Below, in pieces: positions 23,657 through 31,250 of a stretch of DNA of 40,102 nt. The position numbers and the translations under genes were made by a program. Source of the DNA: Thermoplasmata archaeon (lineage in GTDB: Archaea; Thermoplasmatota; Thermoplasmata; Lutacidiplasmatales; UBA184). The stretch spans positions 1 to 40,102 of the forward strand of contig JAKAYL010000004.1 of NCBI GenBank assembly GCA_021809545.1, read 5' to 3'. Position 1 is the stretch's first letter. The number at the start of each line of letters is the position of its first letter. The notes below the pieces were generated by a model. It was not told the origin of the DNA. It worked only from the letters and a program-made list of their open reading frames with translations, and ran no database searches.

Positions 23657-25792
23657 CTACCGAATATGGTCGAGGGAGAACGATCCCATCTCAAACGTCG
23701 TCTTCGAAAAGGTATAGCTGATCCACGCCCGGGATTGCACGGAGTCCAGAATCCCTTTCACGGAGAGGAAGGTCTTCATCTGCTCCACCTTGAGCTCGAT
23801 CGAGCCGTCCATGAGGTGACCGAGGAAGTCGATATCGCCCTCCTCGTGCATTCCCGTCTCGACGAGGAAGTAGCTCACCGCCTTCTCCCTCCGGCGCTTG
23901 CCCGCGTAGGGTTGCAGGAAACGCATCATCGCCGGGATCTCAAGCTGCGCCGTGGCCGTGCTGATCGTCTGGAAGATCAGGCGGTAGTATTTGGACTTCT
24001 CGAGGAACTTCTGGGCTTGTGTCTCGGTGGCCTGGGAAAGCTTCTCCAAGGCTCCCGGCTCGGTGATCGAGATGAGGGTCACGTACTCGTCCGAAGTGGT
24101 GATCCCCAGGTTCATCGAGTAAAGATCGATGTACCGCACGAGGCCCCGCCGTTCGTACTCGAGGTACGTGGGGAGGATGGCGGTCATCCCCGCCCGGATC
24201 GTCTCCGGGTCGGTGTCGGTCAGGACCCAAAGGGCCGGGACCATGCGACGGAGTCCCTCGGCCACCAGGTACATGGCCAGCACTTCCTTTCCTGTGTGCT
24301 TGGAGCCGTTGATGAGCACGTTGCAACCGATCGGAAGCCCCCCGATGAGGAGATCGTCCAGTCGCCGCACACCGGTCTTCGCCCGCTCGGCCTTGGTCTC
24401 CCGGGCGAAGTCCGTCTCCTGTTTCTCGACCTCGAGGTCGACGACCTGCCGCTCCTTGCCTTGGAGTTCCTCGAGACGTTGAAGGAGGTAGTTCTCCTTC
24501 GCCTTGATATCGCTCTCCTTTCGCGAGATCTCGGATTCGAGGTCCTCGATCTTCCGGAGCTTCTCTAGGGTCTGGGGGTCCTGGGTGGCCTTTCGGTCCG
24601 CCTCGAGCTTCCGCATCTGGAGCTTCAGTTGCTCGTCCTTGATCCGAAGGTCCTGTTCCCATTTGGAAATCTCCTGCTCCCGGAGTTGGAGCGGGTTCTT
24701 CAGTTTCTCCGCCTCGTTGAGCTTGAGCCGCAGCTCCTCATCCTTGGCCTGGAGCTCCTGCTCCTTCAATGAGAGGATCTTCTCGCGCGCCCGGACGCCT
24801 TCCATCATGGTGGCGATCGAGCTCGGGACGGGTTTGCCTTTACCCTCTTTGGACCGGTCCCCGCCGGTCGCAGGGCCTCCCCGGGTCTTGAGGTCCTCGA
24901 GCTGGTCCCGGAGGGAGGCGATCTCCGCCTCCTTGGCAGCAACCGCTTCTTCCCTGAGCCGGATCTCCTTGGTCCGGACGAACTTGATCTGGGCGACCGC
25001 CCCCTTCCGCACCTGCATCAGCGTGTCGGCCATGTGTGCGAGGTTTTCCTTCAGGGTGCGGAGATCTGCGGCGTAGCGCTCGCCAACCTTTTCCAAACTC
25101 TCGATGTCCGCGGCTCCGTCCTTGGTGCGGAGGACCTCGGTCACCGTCTTCAACCAGGTCGCAAATTCCTCATCCTTCGCACCGATCGGTGAGAGTTCCG
25201 GTGCGGGCAGGGCCGCGCCAGGGGTTGTTGGGGATGCCTCGGAGGAGGGTTGAGTTTGAGGTGCGGCAGAGGGTTCCACGGTCCCTCCCTCCTTTGGGGG
25301 AGCAGGGGCCGCATCGGGACCCTTGGGGGCTTCGGCAGGGACTGCGGGCTCGGGGGGTGCGTCCTTCGGCTGGGGCTTGAGCCAAGAGGCAAAAGCACTG
25401 TCATCGCCGGCGACCCAACGTCGGAAACTGTCATCGTTACCGGCCGCTTCTTGGGCCGCGGCCGTCGCCGCCCCTCGGGACGACCGGCTGCGGCGGCTCG
25501 TCCGCGCCCGGTTCTCAAGCCATTTCTCCAGCAGGTCATCGCTGACGCCGCCCGCCATCGGAGTCCCGCCCCGGATGTTGCCGATGTCCTCCTCGGAAAG
25601 TCCGGCCGCCTTGAGCCGGTCGTCGGGAGCCGCGCGCACATCTTCGGGGGTGACAAGCCCGGCGTCGAAGAGCCGTTCTCCCTGGTGAGGGGAGAGTCCC
25701 AACTTCTGAACCAGGCGAGAAATGGCTACCTCCCGTGAATACCCCGAGGACACCGTGGGGACTGTGTTACCGTGGGAAGAGGCGTCGGCCAT
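23657..25792 (-). CDS. RecA/KaiC-fold protein with long coiled coil and N-terminal HhH-like domain
   Basis: A 711-residue protein. Residues ~18-70 look like a helix-hairpin-helix-type domain (LVQKLGLSPHQGERLFDAGL, then LKAAGLSEEDIGNI). Next come a Pro/Ala-rich disordered stretch (~130-220) and a long charged coiled coil (~240-465), then a C-terminal RecA/KaiC-like domain (473-711). The P-loop is NGSKHTGKE, lysine kept but the Ser/Thr replaced by Glu. The Walker B strand reads LIFQTIS with Gln for Asp. It could be a structural or chromosome/membrane-organising ATPase relative of the RAD55/GvpD group; the role is unknown. The start is ATG at 25792, just after the predicted transcription start from a TATA box. 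Confidence 0.8.
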   Translation of the reverse strand: MADASSHGNTVPTVSSGYSREVAISRLVQKLGLSPHQGERLFDAGLVTPEDVRAAPDDRLKAAGLSEEDIGNIRGGTPMAGGVSDDLLEKWLENRARTSRRSRSSRGAATAAAQEAAGNDDSFRRWVAGDDSAFASWLKPQPKDAPPEPAVPAEAPKGPDAAPAPPKEGGTVEPSAAPQTQPSSEASPTTPGAALPAPELSPIGAKDEEFATWLKTVTEVLRTKDGAADIESLEKVGERYAADLRTLKENLAHMADTLMQVRKGAVAQIKFVRTKEIRLREEAVAAKEAEIASLRDQLEDLKTRGGPATGGDRSKEGKGKPVPSSIATMMEGVRAREKILSLKEQELQAKDEELRLKLNEAEKLKNPLQLREQEISKWEQDLRIKDEQLKLQMRKLEADRKATQDPQTLEKLRKIEDLESEISRKESDIKAKENYLLQRLEELQGKERQVVDLEVEKQETDFARETKAERAKTGVRRLDDLLIGGLPIGCNVLINGSKHTGKEVLAMYLVAEGLRRMVPALWVLTDTDPETIRAGMTAILPTYLEYERRGLVRYIDLYSMNLGITTSDEYVTLISITEPGALEKLSQATETQAQKFLEKSKYYRLIFQTISTATAQLEIPAMMRFLQPYAGKRRREKAVSYFLVETGMHEEGDIDFLGHLMDGSIELKVEQMKTFLSVKGILDSVQSRAWISYTFSKTTFEMGSFSLDHIR

Positions 25793-25822
25793 GGTGGGCA
25801 GTAGAGATATATCACAGCGAAA

Positions 25823-25830
25823 GGTATAAA
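25823..25830 (-). promoter_or_regulatory. TATA box of the RecA/KaiC-like gene pair
   Basis: The minus strand reads TTTATACC, preceded by purine-rich GAGGTT. The predicted start about 26 bases downstream is near 25800, leaving a leader of roughly eight bases before the ATG at 25792. Confidence 0.65.
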
Positions 25831-25902
25831 ACCTCACATGCACGGGTGAGGCCGAAAACACCCCCAACCTTACGTACGTTCCCTTTTCCGTACCTTGAAA
25901 CC

Positions 25903-27189
25903 TTAGGTGTTGGGGCCCGGTGTCACGGTTTTCCAGGCGACCGCAATGGTTCCCACATCCGTAAAGCCTCCTCGCATGGAGGAATAGGCCGGAGCGCTCT
26001 CGGCATCCACCATTCCTACGCACATCTCTTTCCCGCTTCCCACCGAACCGGCCGTCTGTAGCAGGGCGATCGTGACATCCCGGCGCCGGAGCTCCCGGCG
26101 GGCGGTCTCGAGGAACTCCCGCAGCGGTTCTTCCCGCACGACTCCCTCGGGAAGCCCCAAGGTGAGCCCAGCGAGGGCCGCGTTTCCTCGGAAACCCTTG
26201 GGGAGGGGTCGTCGGAGAGCGGTCTCGGCCTCCTTCACAAAACGGTGGGCCACCGTCCCGGGTGGGGACGTGTCGTGGACCCAGAGCAATGTCGGGCGGT
26301 GCTTCGCCTGCCCACACGCGGCCCCCGCCGACTCCAGGGCTTCCCGTGGCCCTTCGATGGACACTACGTGGACCCCTCTCGGGGCACGTTCCTGGAGGCG
26401 TTCCCCGCCCTCGATCCGCTCCTTGAGGGGTGAGGGCAATCGCTGCCATGTACCGCTCTCTTCGAGGAAACTCCGGACGTGCCCGCCCGAGCCCGAGGCG
26501 GGACGGGAGGCCGGCCCTCCTCCTATCCAGGCCGCCCCTTCGCCTCGTTCCACGACCAGGGCTTCCACAGTGGCCTGTCCCGCCGCGCCCGCCAGCTTTC
26601 CCCCTTGGGCACGGGAAAGGGCGCCCGCGACCTCGGAGGAAAGAGGGCCCGAAGGGTCGGACGTCAGGGCACGGGAAACCTCCGTACGGAGGACCTCGAG
26701 AGTGACTCCCTCTTCAGGGGTAGCCATCATGCCCAGCGAACCTGGTGACAAGAGCGGGAGGAAGAGGTCGCCCGTCTTCAGCCCGGAGGCCAGTTCGAGG
26801 GCTTCGGTCGCTGCGAGAGAACCCTCCGAACTGGGAAGGGTTGCCTCCGTCACCCGGCGGATCTGGAAAGGAAGGTCCGGTGCTTCCCCTACCGAGGTGA
26901 GCACGAGACCCTGGGTGACCGAGTCCCCGAGAGCCGCGACCAGGGCGCTCGCCATTGGAAGGGCGGCATGCCCCGCGGCGACGAACGCGATCTCCCGGAC
27001 GCGGGAGATGTGCGTGAAGAGGTTTCCCACCCGGAGGTTCTCGCCCTCCCGGTTCACGGCCGACCGCACCGCAGCGTAGGCGTCGGCCCCTGCGATCGCT
27101 TCGGAAAGGGCCGTGAGGAGGGCCTTGCGTGCCTCCGGGTGCTGGCCCGCCTCCACGAGATGCTCGGAGCTTTCGAACAGTGAGTTCAT
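25903..27189 (-). CDS. Glycerate 2-kinase-like (DUF4147) protein, divergent
   Basis: A 428-residue protein that resembles the N-terminal part of glycerate 2-kinases (GckA/MOFRL group). VREIAFVAAGHAALPMASAL matches the 'agKAa-MA' segment, LLSPGSLGMMATPEEGVTLE matches the 'SGGgSall-P-gitL' segment, and SSEVAGALSRAQGGKLAG sits at the 'vRkhLs-iKGG' position. The usual C-terminal GSDG-containing MOFRL signature is not visible. The lysine of the first segment is His and the SGG loop is altered, so kinase activity is doubtful. The start is ATG at 27189, an ATGA overlap with the upstream M16-like gene. It is the last gene of a four-gene coupled operon. Confidence 0.55.
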   Translation of the reverse strand: MNSLFESSEHLVEAGQHPEARKALLTALSEAIAGADAYAAVRSAVNREGENLRVGNLFTHISRVREIAFVAAGHAALPMASALVAALGDSVTQGLVLTSVGEAPDLPFQIRRVTEATLPSSEGSLAATEALELASGLKTGDLFLPLLSPGSLGMMATPEEGVTLEVLRTEVSRALTSDPSGPLSSEVAGALSRAQGGKLAGAAGQATVEALVVERGEGAAWIGGGPASRPASGSGGHVRSFLEESGTWQRLPSPLKERIEGGERLQERAPRGVHVVSIEGPREALESAGAACGQAKHRPTLLWVHDTSPPGTVAHRFVKEAETALRRPLPKGFRGNAALAGLTLGLPEGVVREEPLREFLETARRELRRRDVTIALLQTAGSVGSGKEMCVGMVDAESAPAYSSMRGGFTDVGTIAVAWKTVTPGPNT

Positions 27190-28478
27190 CGGGCCGCGGT
27201 TCCATCGGAATCGCCCTTCGGCCCGGCGTAGACCAGGAGCGGGCTCTTCCATCCCTGCATTTTCTCGGACACAACACGGCGGAGCTCCGTGGCGGTGATC
27301 CCCCGGAGGATCTCAGGCATCCGCAGGAAGTGATCCGTGGGAAGGTCGTAGAGCGCGATCTCCTGCACCAGGGAATGGGCCATGTCCGGCGAGTCGGTCA
27401 GGAGCGGGAAGCTCCCGATGAGACTGTTGCGTATGGCCTCGAGTTCGCTCGATCGGATCTCTTCTTCCGCCAGGCGCCGGATCTCCTTCAGGAGAAGCTC
27501 ACCCACCCTCCGGGAGGTGGCGGTTGCAGTGCCGGCCGAGGCCAGCCAATACCCTCCGTCCCGGAGCATGTGCAAGCTGCTGTCGGCGTAATAGGCAAGC
27601 CCGTTTTGCTCGCGGACCACCTGGAATAACCGGGAAAGGACGGGACGGGAGCCCAAGACCTCGTGGGCGAGCTCCAACGTGGCCCGGGATGGATCGTGAA
27701 TGGCGGGTGCGGTTCCCCCTGCCAGGATGCTCACTTGCTGTGATCCGGGGACTTTTAGATGGAGCACTTCTCCTTTCCTCGAGGGCATCCGAGCAAGGGC
27801 CCTCGGCGGAGGGGGAGTCCCCTCCCGAAGAGGGTGCCTCTCCAAGTTGGCTTCTAGGTCTCGGGCAACCTCCGGGAAGGCGCGAGAGGAGGTCACCACG
27901 ATCTTTGTCCCGCCCTGCACGAAATGCCTGCGGTGGAAGTCCCGAACTTGGGAAGCCGTGATCCGAGAGACCGCGCGGAGGCTCCCCATCGGGCCGTGAT
28001 GGTACGGGTGCCCTTCGGGGTAAAGTGTCTCCATGAAACGCCGCTCCGCCAGGCTCGAGGGTTGCGAGAGTTCTCGCTTCAGCCGCTCGATCATCTGGCT
28101 CCGCCCGCGCTCGAGTTCCAAGGAGGGGAAGGCAGGTTCCGTCACCACCTCGAACAGGATGCCCATCATCCGGTTCTCGACGGAGGTCGGGCCCCGGATC
28201 TCCACCGTGATCCCGTCCGCATCCACTTCGACGGAAAGGATGGCGGCCATCCGGTCCAGGGTCCGTGCCAGTTCCCTCTTCGTAGAGCGACGGGTGCCGG
28301 ACTTCAGAAGCCGTCCGGTGAGGGCGACCAGACCTTCCTTGCCGCGGGGGTCGCTCCCCGAGCCTGAGGGGGAGATCCACGAGATGACCGAGATCTGTGA
28401 GCTGGGAGGTGAGGATTGGAAGTAGAGGGGAATTCCCTTCCGGAGCTCCTCCCTTCGGATATCGAGGAGGCTCGTCAT
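27186..28478 (-). CDS. M16-family peptidase homologue without zinc site
   Basis: A 430-residue M16 (pitrilysin/insulinase) family protein made of two ~210-residue halves. The N-terminal half lacks the HxxEH zinc motif; the corresponding segment reads EGLVALTGRLLKSGT. The C-terminal half keeps the substrate-binding signature FQVVREQNGLAYYADSS. In bacterial and organellar M16B enzymes such a subunit pairs with an HxxEH subunit. The active partner is encoded two genes upstream (29791-31167). The start is ATG at 28478, an ATGA overlap with the phosphatase-like gene. Confidence 0.88.
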   Translation of the reverse strand: MTSLLDIRREELRKGIPLYFQSSPPSSQISVISWISPSGSGSDPRGKEGLVALTGRLLKSGTRRSTKRELARTLDRMAAILSVEVDADGITVEIRGPTSVENRMMGILFEVVTEPAFPSLELERGRSQMIERLKRELSQPSSLAERRFMETLYPEGHPYHHGPMGSLRAVSRITASQVRDFHRRHFVQGGTKIVVTSSRAFPEVARDLEANLERHPLREGTPPPPRALARMPSRKGEVLHLKVPGSQQVSILAGGTAPAIHDPSRATLELAHEVLGSRPVLSRLFQVVREQNGLAYYADSSLHMLRDGGYWLASAGTATATSRRVGELLLKEIRRLAEEEIRSSELEAIRNSLIGSFPLLTDSPDMAHSLVQEIALYDLPTDHFLRMPEILRGITATELRRVVSEKMQGWKSPLLVYAGPKGDSDGTAAR

Positions 28479-29794
28479 GGCAACCACCGTGCCAACCCGT
28501 CGAGCGAAGTCGAGACGAGCGGGACCAACAACTCTTCCTGGGTGAGCCCGCCGTGGTTCCCGTGGAGGAAGTGCTCCTCTCCCCCCCGGGAACCCGGCGG
28601 CCGATAGAAGAGCGTGGCTCCCTCCGGAGGTAGCAGGAGGAAGTCCCCCAATCGGTCCTTGAGTTCCGGGTGGAGAGGCGACGGGCCGAGCACCCCCTTC
28701 TCCAAGATCTCGGATACGGGAAAGCAGCTCCACCCTTCCTTCTCGTAGGCCCGGAGGTAGGCCCTCAGCTCAGGGGCCTTCCCTCGCCCGGCTTCGAGGA
28801 AGGCGGCCCGTTTCTCCCCCGACGGGGGACGATGGAGAAGCGACATGAGCGCAGCATCACCGTGCGCAGAGCGGGCCAAATCGGGGGACAGGTGCATCTG
28901 ACCATGGTCCCCGGTGACAAAGACAGAGATCCCCTCCCGTTCCTGCGGGCTCATCTTGCGAGCCACTGAGACCAGAGAGGCGAACAGGTGGGTGAGCTCG
29001 CTGAGGGCAAGGGCATCGAGGGGGCCGTTGAGGTGGTGGACCGCATCCAGAAGGTCCCAGTAGACCCACAGGAGCCGGGGCCTTCGGGCTGGGGGTTGAG
29101 TGAGGAGCTTCCGGAGATGGAGTTCCAGGTCGGAGAGGGAGAGGTAGCCCTGGAAGGCCGCTCCCTCGTACAGGAGCCGAGTAAAGGCCGTTCCTTCGAA
29201 GTCGAGCTTGGTGAGCGCGGTGGACTCGAGGCCGCGGCGGAAGAGCGTGGGAACGGTCACGAGGTCCGCAGGGCGGAACCCCTTGCCCGCGGCGAGGTCC
29301 CGGGGCCCCCCCCAGGAAGGGGCGATCCGCAGCATGTTGAGAACGGCTCCCCAGGCCGGGAGATATTCGGTGTGCCCGACGATCCCGTGGGTGCCGGGGG
29401 CGGTGCCCGTGGAAAGGGACACGAGGGCGGAGGAAGTCGTGGAGGGGAAGACGGTCGTCATCGGCATCGCACAGGACGCGATGCCCGCCAGGAGCGATCG
29501 CTCGATCGAGCTCTCGGCGTCGCGGACCGCTTGGCGCAACAGGTTCCAGCCGAAGGAGTCGACCAGGAAGACGACCGCGGTCCGCGCGTCCTTGTCTCTG
29601 AGGTACTCCGGGGCCAGTTCTGGGAGGAGCCCCTGCCGGTTCTTCCCCCCGGCCATCGCAAAGGCGGAGACCCCCGCGTTCGGTAGCGAATGGCCGTCGA
29701 AGTGCGGAACGGGGTACGGCCCCAGTCGGGGCTCCGCCAATCGCTCGGCCAATTCCAGCGCCTCGGGTCGGAAGGCGGGCGTTTCGTCGCTCAC
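28475..29794 (-). CDS. Alkaline-phosphatase-superfamily phosphodiesterase/phosphatase
   Basis: A 439-residue member of the type I phosphodiesterase/nucleotide pyrophosphatase branch. Metal and nucleophile segments are clear: VVFLVDSFGWN (metal Asp), TTVFPSTTSSALVSLSTG (nucleophile Thr), GTHGIVGH, LLWVYWDLLDAVHHLNGP and VTGDHGQMHL (metal Asp/His). No signal peptide is seen, so it is probably cytosolic. The start is GTG at 29794, a GTGA overlap with the upstream M16 peptidase stop, preceded by GGAGG. The substrate is unknown. It is sandwiched between the active and inactive M16 subunits. Confidence 0.82.
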   Translation of the reverse strand: MSDETPAFRPEALELAERLAEPRLGPYPVPHFDGHSLPNAGVSAFAMAGGKNRQGLLPELAPEYLRDKDARTAVVFLVDSFGWNLLRQAVRDAESSIERSLLAGIASCAMPMTTVFPSTTSSALVSLSTGTAPGTHGIVGHTEYLPAWGAVLNMLRIAPSWGGPRDLAAGKGFRPADLVTVPTLFRRGLESTALTKLDFEGTAFTRLLYEGAAFQGYLSLSDLELHLRKLLTQPPARRPRLLWVYWDLLDAVHHLNGPLDALALSELTHLFASLVSVARKMSPQEREGISVFVTGDHGQMHLSPDLARSAHGDAALMSLLHRPPSGEKRAAFLEAGRGKAPELRAYLRAYEKEGWSCFPVSEILEKGVLGPSPLHPELKDRLGDFLLLPPEGATLFYRPPGSRGGEEHFLHGNHGGLTQEELLVPLVSTSLDGLARWLP

Positions 29795-31167
29795 TCCGGT
29801 TCCTCCGGCAGATATCGCACGAGGGTGCTTCCCGTGGCCAGCAGCTCCTTCGCAAAGGCATTCACTGTCTCCCTCCGGGCGGAGAGGACCTTCTGGAGGA
29901 GTGCCTGCTCGAGTTCGAGGCTGCCCAGGGAACGGAAATAGCCGAAGCGGAACGCCACCATGGTGGTTCCCGACCAGACGGTCCCGGCGTTCACCAGGAA
30001 CTTCTGTTTGGCCTCTCGAAGGTCCTCCGCGGTGAATCCTCGGGACCGCACCTTCTCGACCACGGAGCGGATCGCCTCCTCCAGTCTCTCCACCGGTTTT
30101 CGAGGGGAGGCCCGGGCATGGATCGAGAAGAGCCCGGGGCAGACCGAGGCTTGCCAGTCGCATCCGGCGCTCACCGCGAGGTTGGTGTCGACCAAGTCCC
30201 GGTAGAGCAGCGAGGAGGGGTGCTCCTTCGAGCGACCCCACGTGTACCCGGGTGTGTAGAGCTGGGCCTCGCCGCCCAAGATCGCCCCGAGGAGCAGGGC
30301 GAGATGGGCCTGATCCGAGCGCACCTCGGGTGCGTGCCAGGCCATCCGCACCATGGCCGAGGATCCCGGACCCACGAGCGTTGAAGTCCGGTCCGCCCGT
30401 TGGGGGGGCTCGGCACCGAGCGGAGGAGGGGTGGCCGCTCGGTTCTCGATGCCACCGAACCGGGCCTCGATCTCGGTGCGTATCTGAACAGGGTCGAAAC
30501 CCCCGGAGAGCACCAGGGTCGCGTTGGCCGGCCCGTAGTGCTCCTGATAGAACTCGACGAGCTTCTCCCGGTCCATCGATTGGATGTCCGCGGCGTACCC
30601 GAGGGTATTCCAGCGATAGGGGTGCACCCGGAAGGCGAGTTCGAAGAGCTCCTCCTCCATCCGGAACTCGGGAGTGTTCTCGTTCATATCCCGCTCCGAG
30701 AGGACCACGTTGCGCTCTTTGTCGAGTTCCTCCGCAGGGAGGGTGGCGCCGGTCATCCGCTCGGATTCGATGGCGAGCGGCAGTAGCGCGCTCTGTCGGG
30801 GGACCACGGTGATGTAGGCGGTGAAATCGAGATCTGTGAAGGCGTTCAGGTTCCCCCCGACCCCGATGATCGCCCGGTCGATCTCTCCGACCCCGTAGCT
30901 CCGGGTCCCCTTGAAGAGCATGTGTTCGAGCCAATGGGCCGCGCCCGTGACCCCGGGGTGCTCGTGGGAAGAGCCGATCCGGTACCAGACCCAGGAGGAG
31001 ACGATCTCTGCGTCCGGCAGGGGGATGAGGATCGTCTCCAAACCGTTCGGAAGAGTGAATCGGACCGTTTGCGGAGGGGAGGGAAGGGGGGACGCTCCTC
31101 CCGGGGTTCGGGACGCGCGGGTCTTGGGAGGTTTTCGGGAGGCCGATGTGGGACCGCTCACAAACAC
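29791..31167 (-). CDS. M16-family zinc metallopeptidase (catalytic)
   Basis: A 458-residue M16B peptidase. The inverted zinc motif HWLEH (in GAAHWLEHMLFKGT, ~78-91) and the downstream glutamate region (ERNVVLSERDMNENTP) are intact. The C-terminal half (GPGSSAMVRMAWHAPEVRSD onward) follows the family. The first ~35 residues are a basic, Pro/Ser-rich extension. No signal peptide or membrane segment is present, so it acts in the cytoplasm. Two GTG starts are possible, 31167 and 31161, both behind GAGGAAGAG; there is no ATG. It opens the coupled operon with the phosphatase, the inactive M16 partner and the glycerate-kinase-like gene. A weak TATA-like GTTATCTAG is at 31191-31199. Confidence 0.9.
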   Translation of the reverse strand: MFVSGPTSASRKPPKTRASRTPGGASPLPSPPQTVRFTLPNGLETILIPLPDAEIVSSWVWYRIGSSHEHPGVTGAAHWLEHMLFKGTRSYGVGEIDRAIIGVGGNLNAFTDLDFTAYITVVPRQSALLPLAIESERMTGATLPAEELDKERNVVLSERDMNENTPEFRMEEELFELAFRVHPYRWNTLGYAADIQSMDREKLVEFYQEHYGPANATLVLSGGFDPVQIRTEIEARFGGIENRAATPPPLGAEPPQRADRTSTLVGPGSSAMVRMAWHAPEVRSDQAHLALLLGAILGGEAQLYTPGYTWGRSKEHPSSLLYRDLVDTNLAVSAGCDWQASVCPGLFSIHARASPRKPVERLEEAIRSVVEKVRSRGFTAEDLREAKQKFLVNAGTVWSGTTMVAFRFGYFRSLGSLELEQALLQKVLSARRETVNAFAKELLATGSTLVRYLPEEPE

Positions 31168-31250
31168 CTCTTCCTCACGTAGCGACCGAGCTAGATAACG
31201 GGTGTGGTGCGGGAGTCGCCGCGGGATGCCATCCCCGAACGGGTTTGCGC

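Noticed and set aside
25793-26449. Upstream extension of the coiled-coil RecA/KaiC-like frame
   Set aside because: It reads antisense or out of frame through the promoter and the glycerate-kinase-like gene; a TATA box sits inside it.
29795-30934. N-terminal extension of the phosphatase-like frame to 30934
   Set aside because: It is the out-of-frame reading of the upstream M16 gene; GTG at 29794 with GTGA overlap and GGAGG is the credible start.
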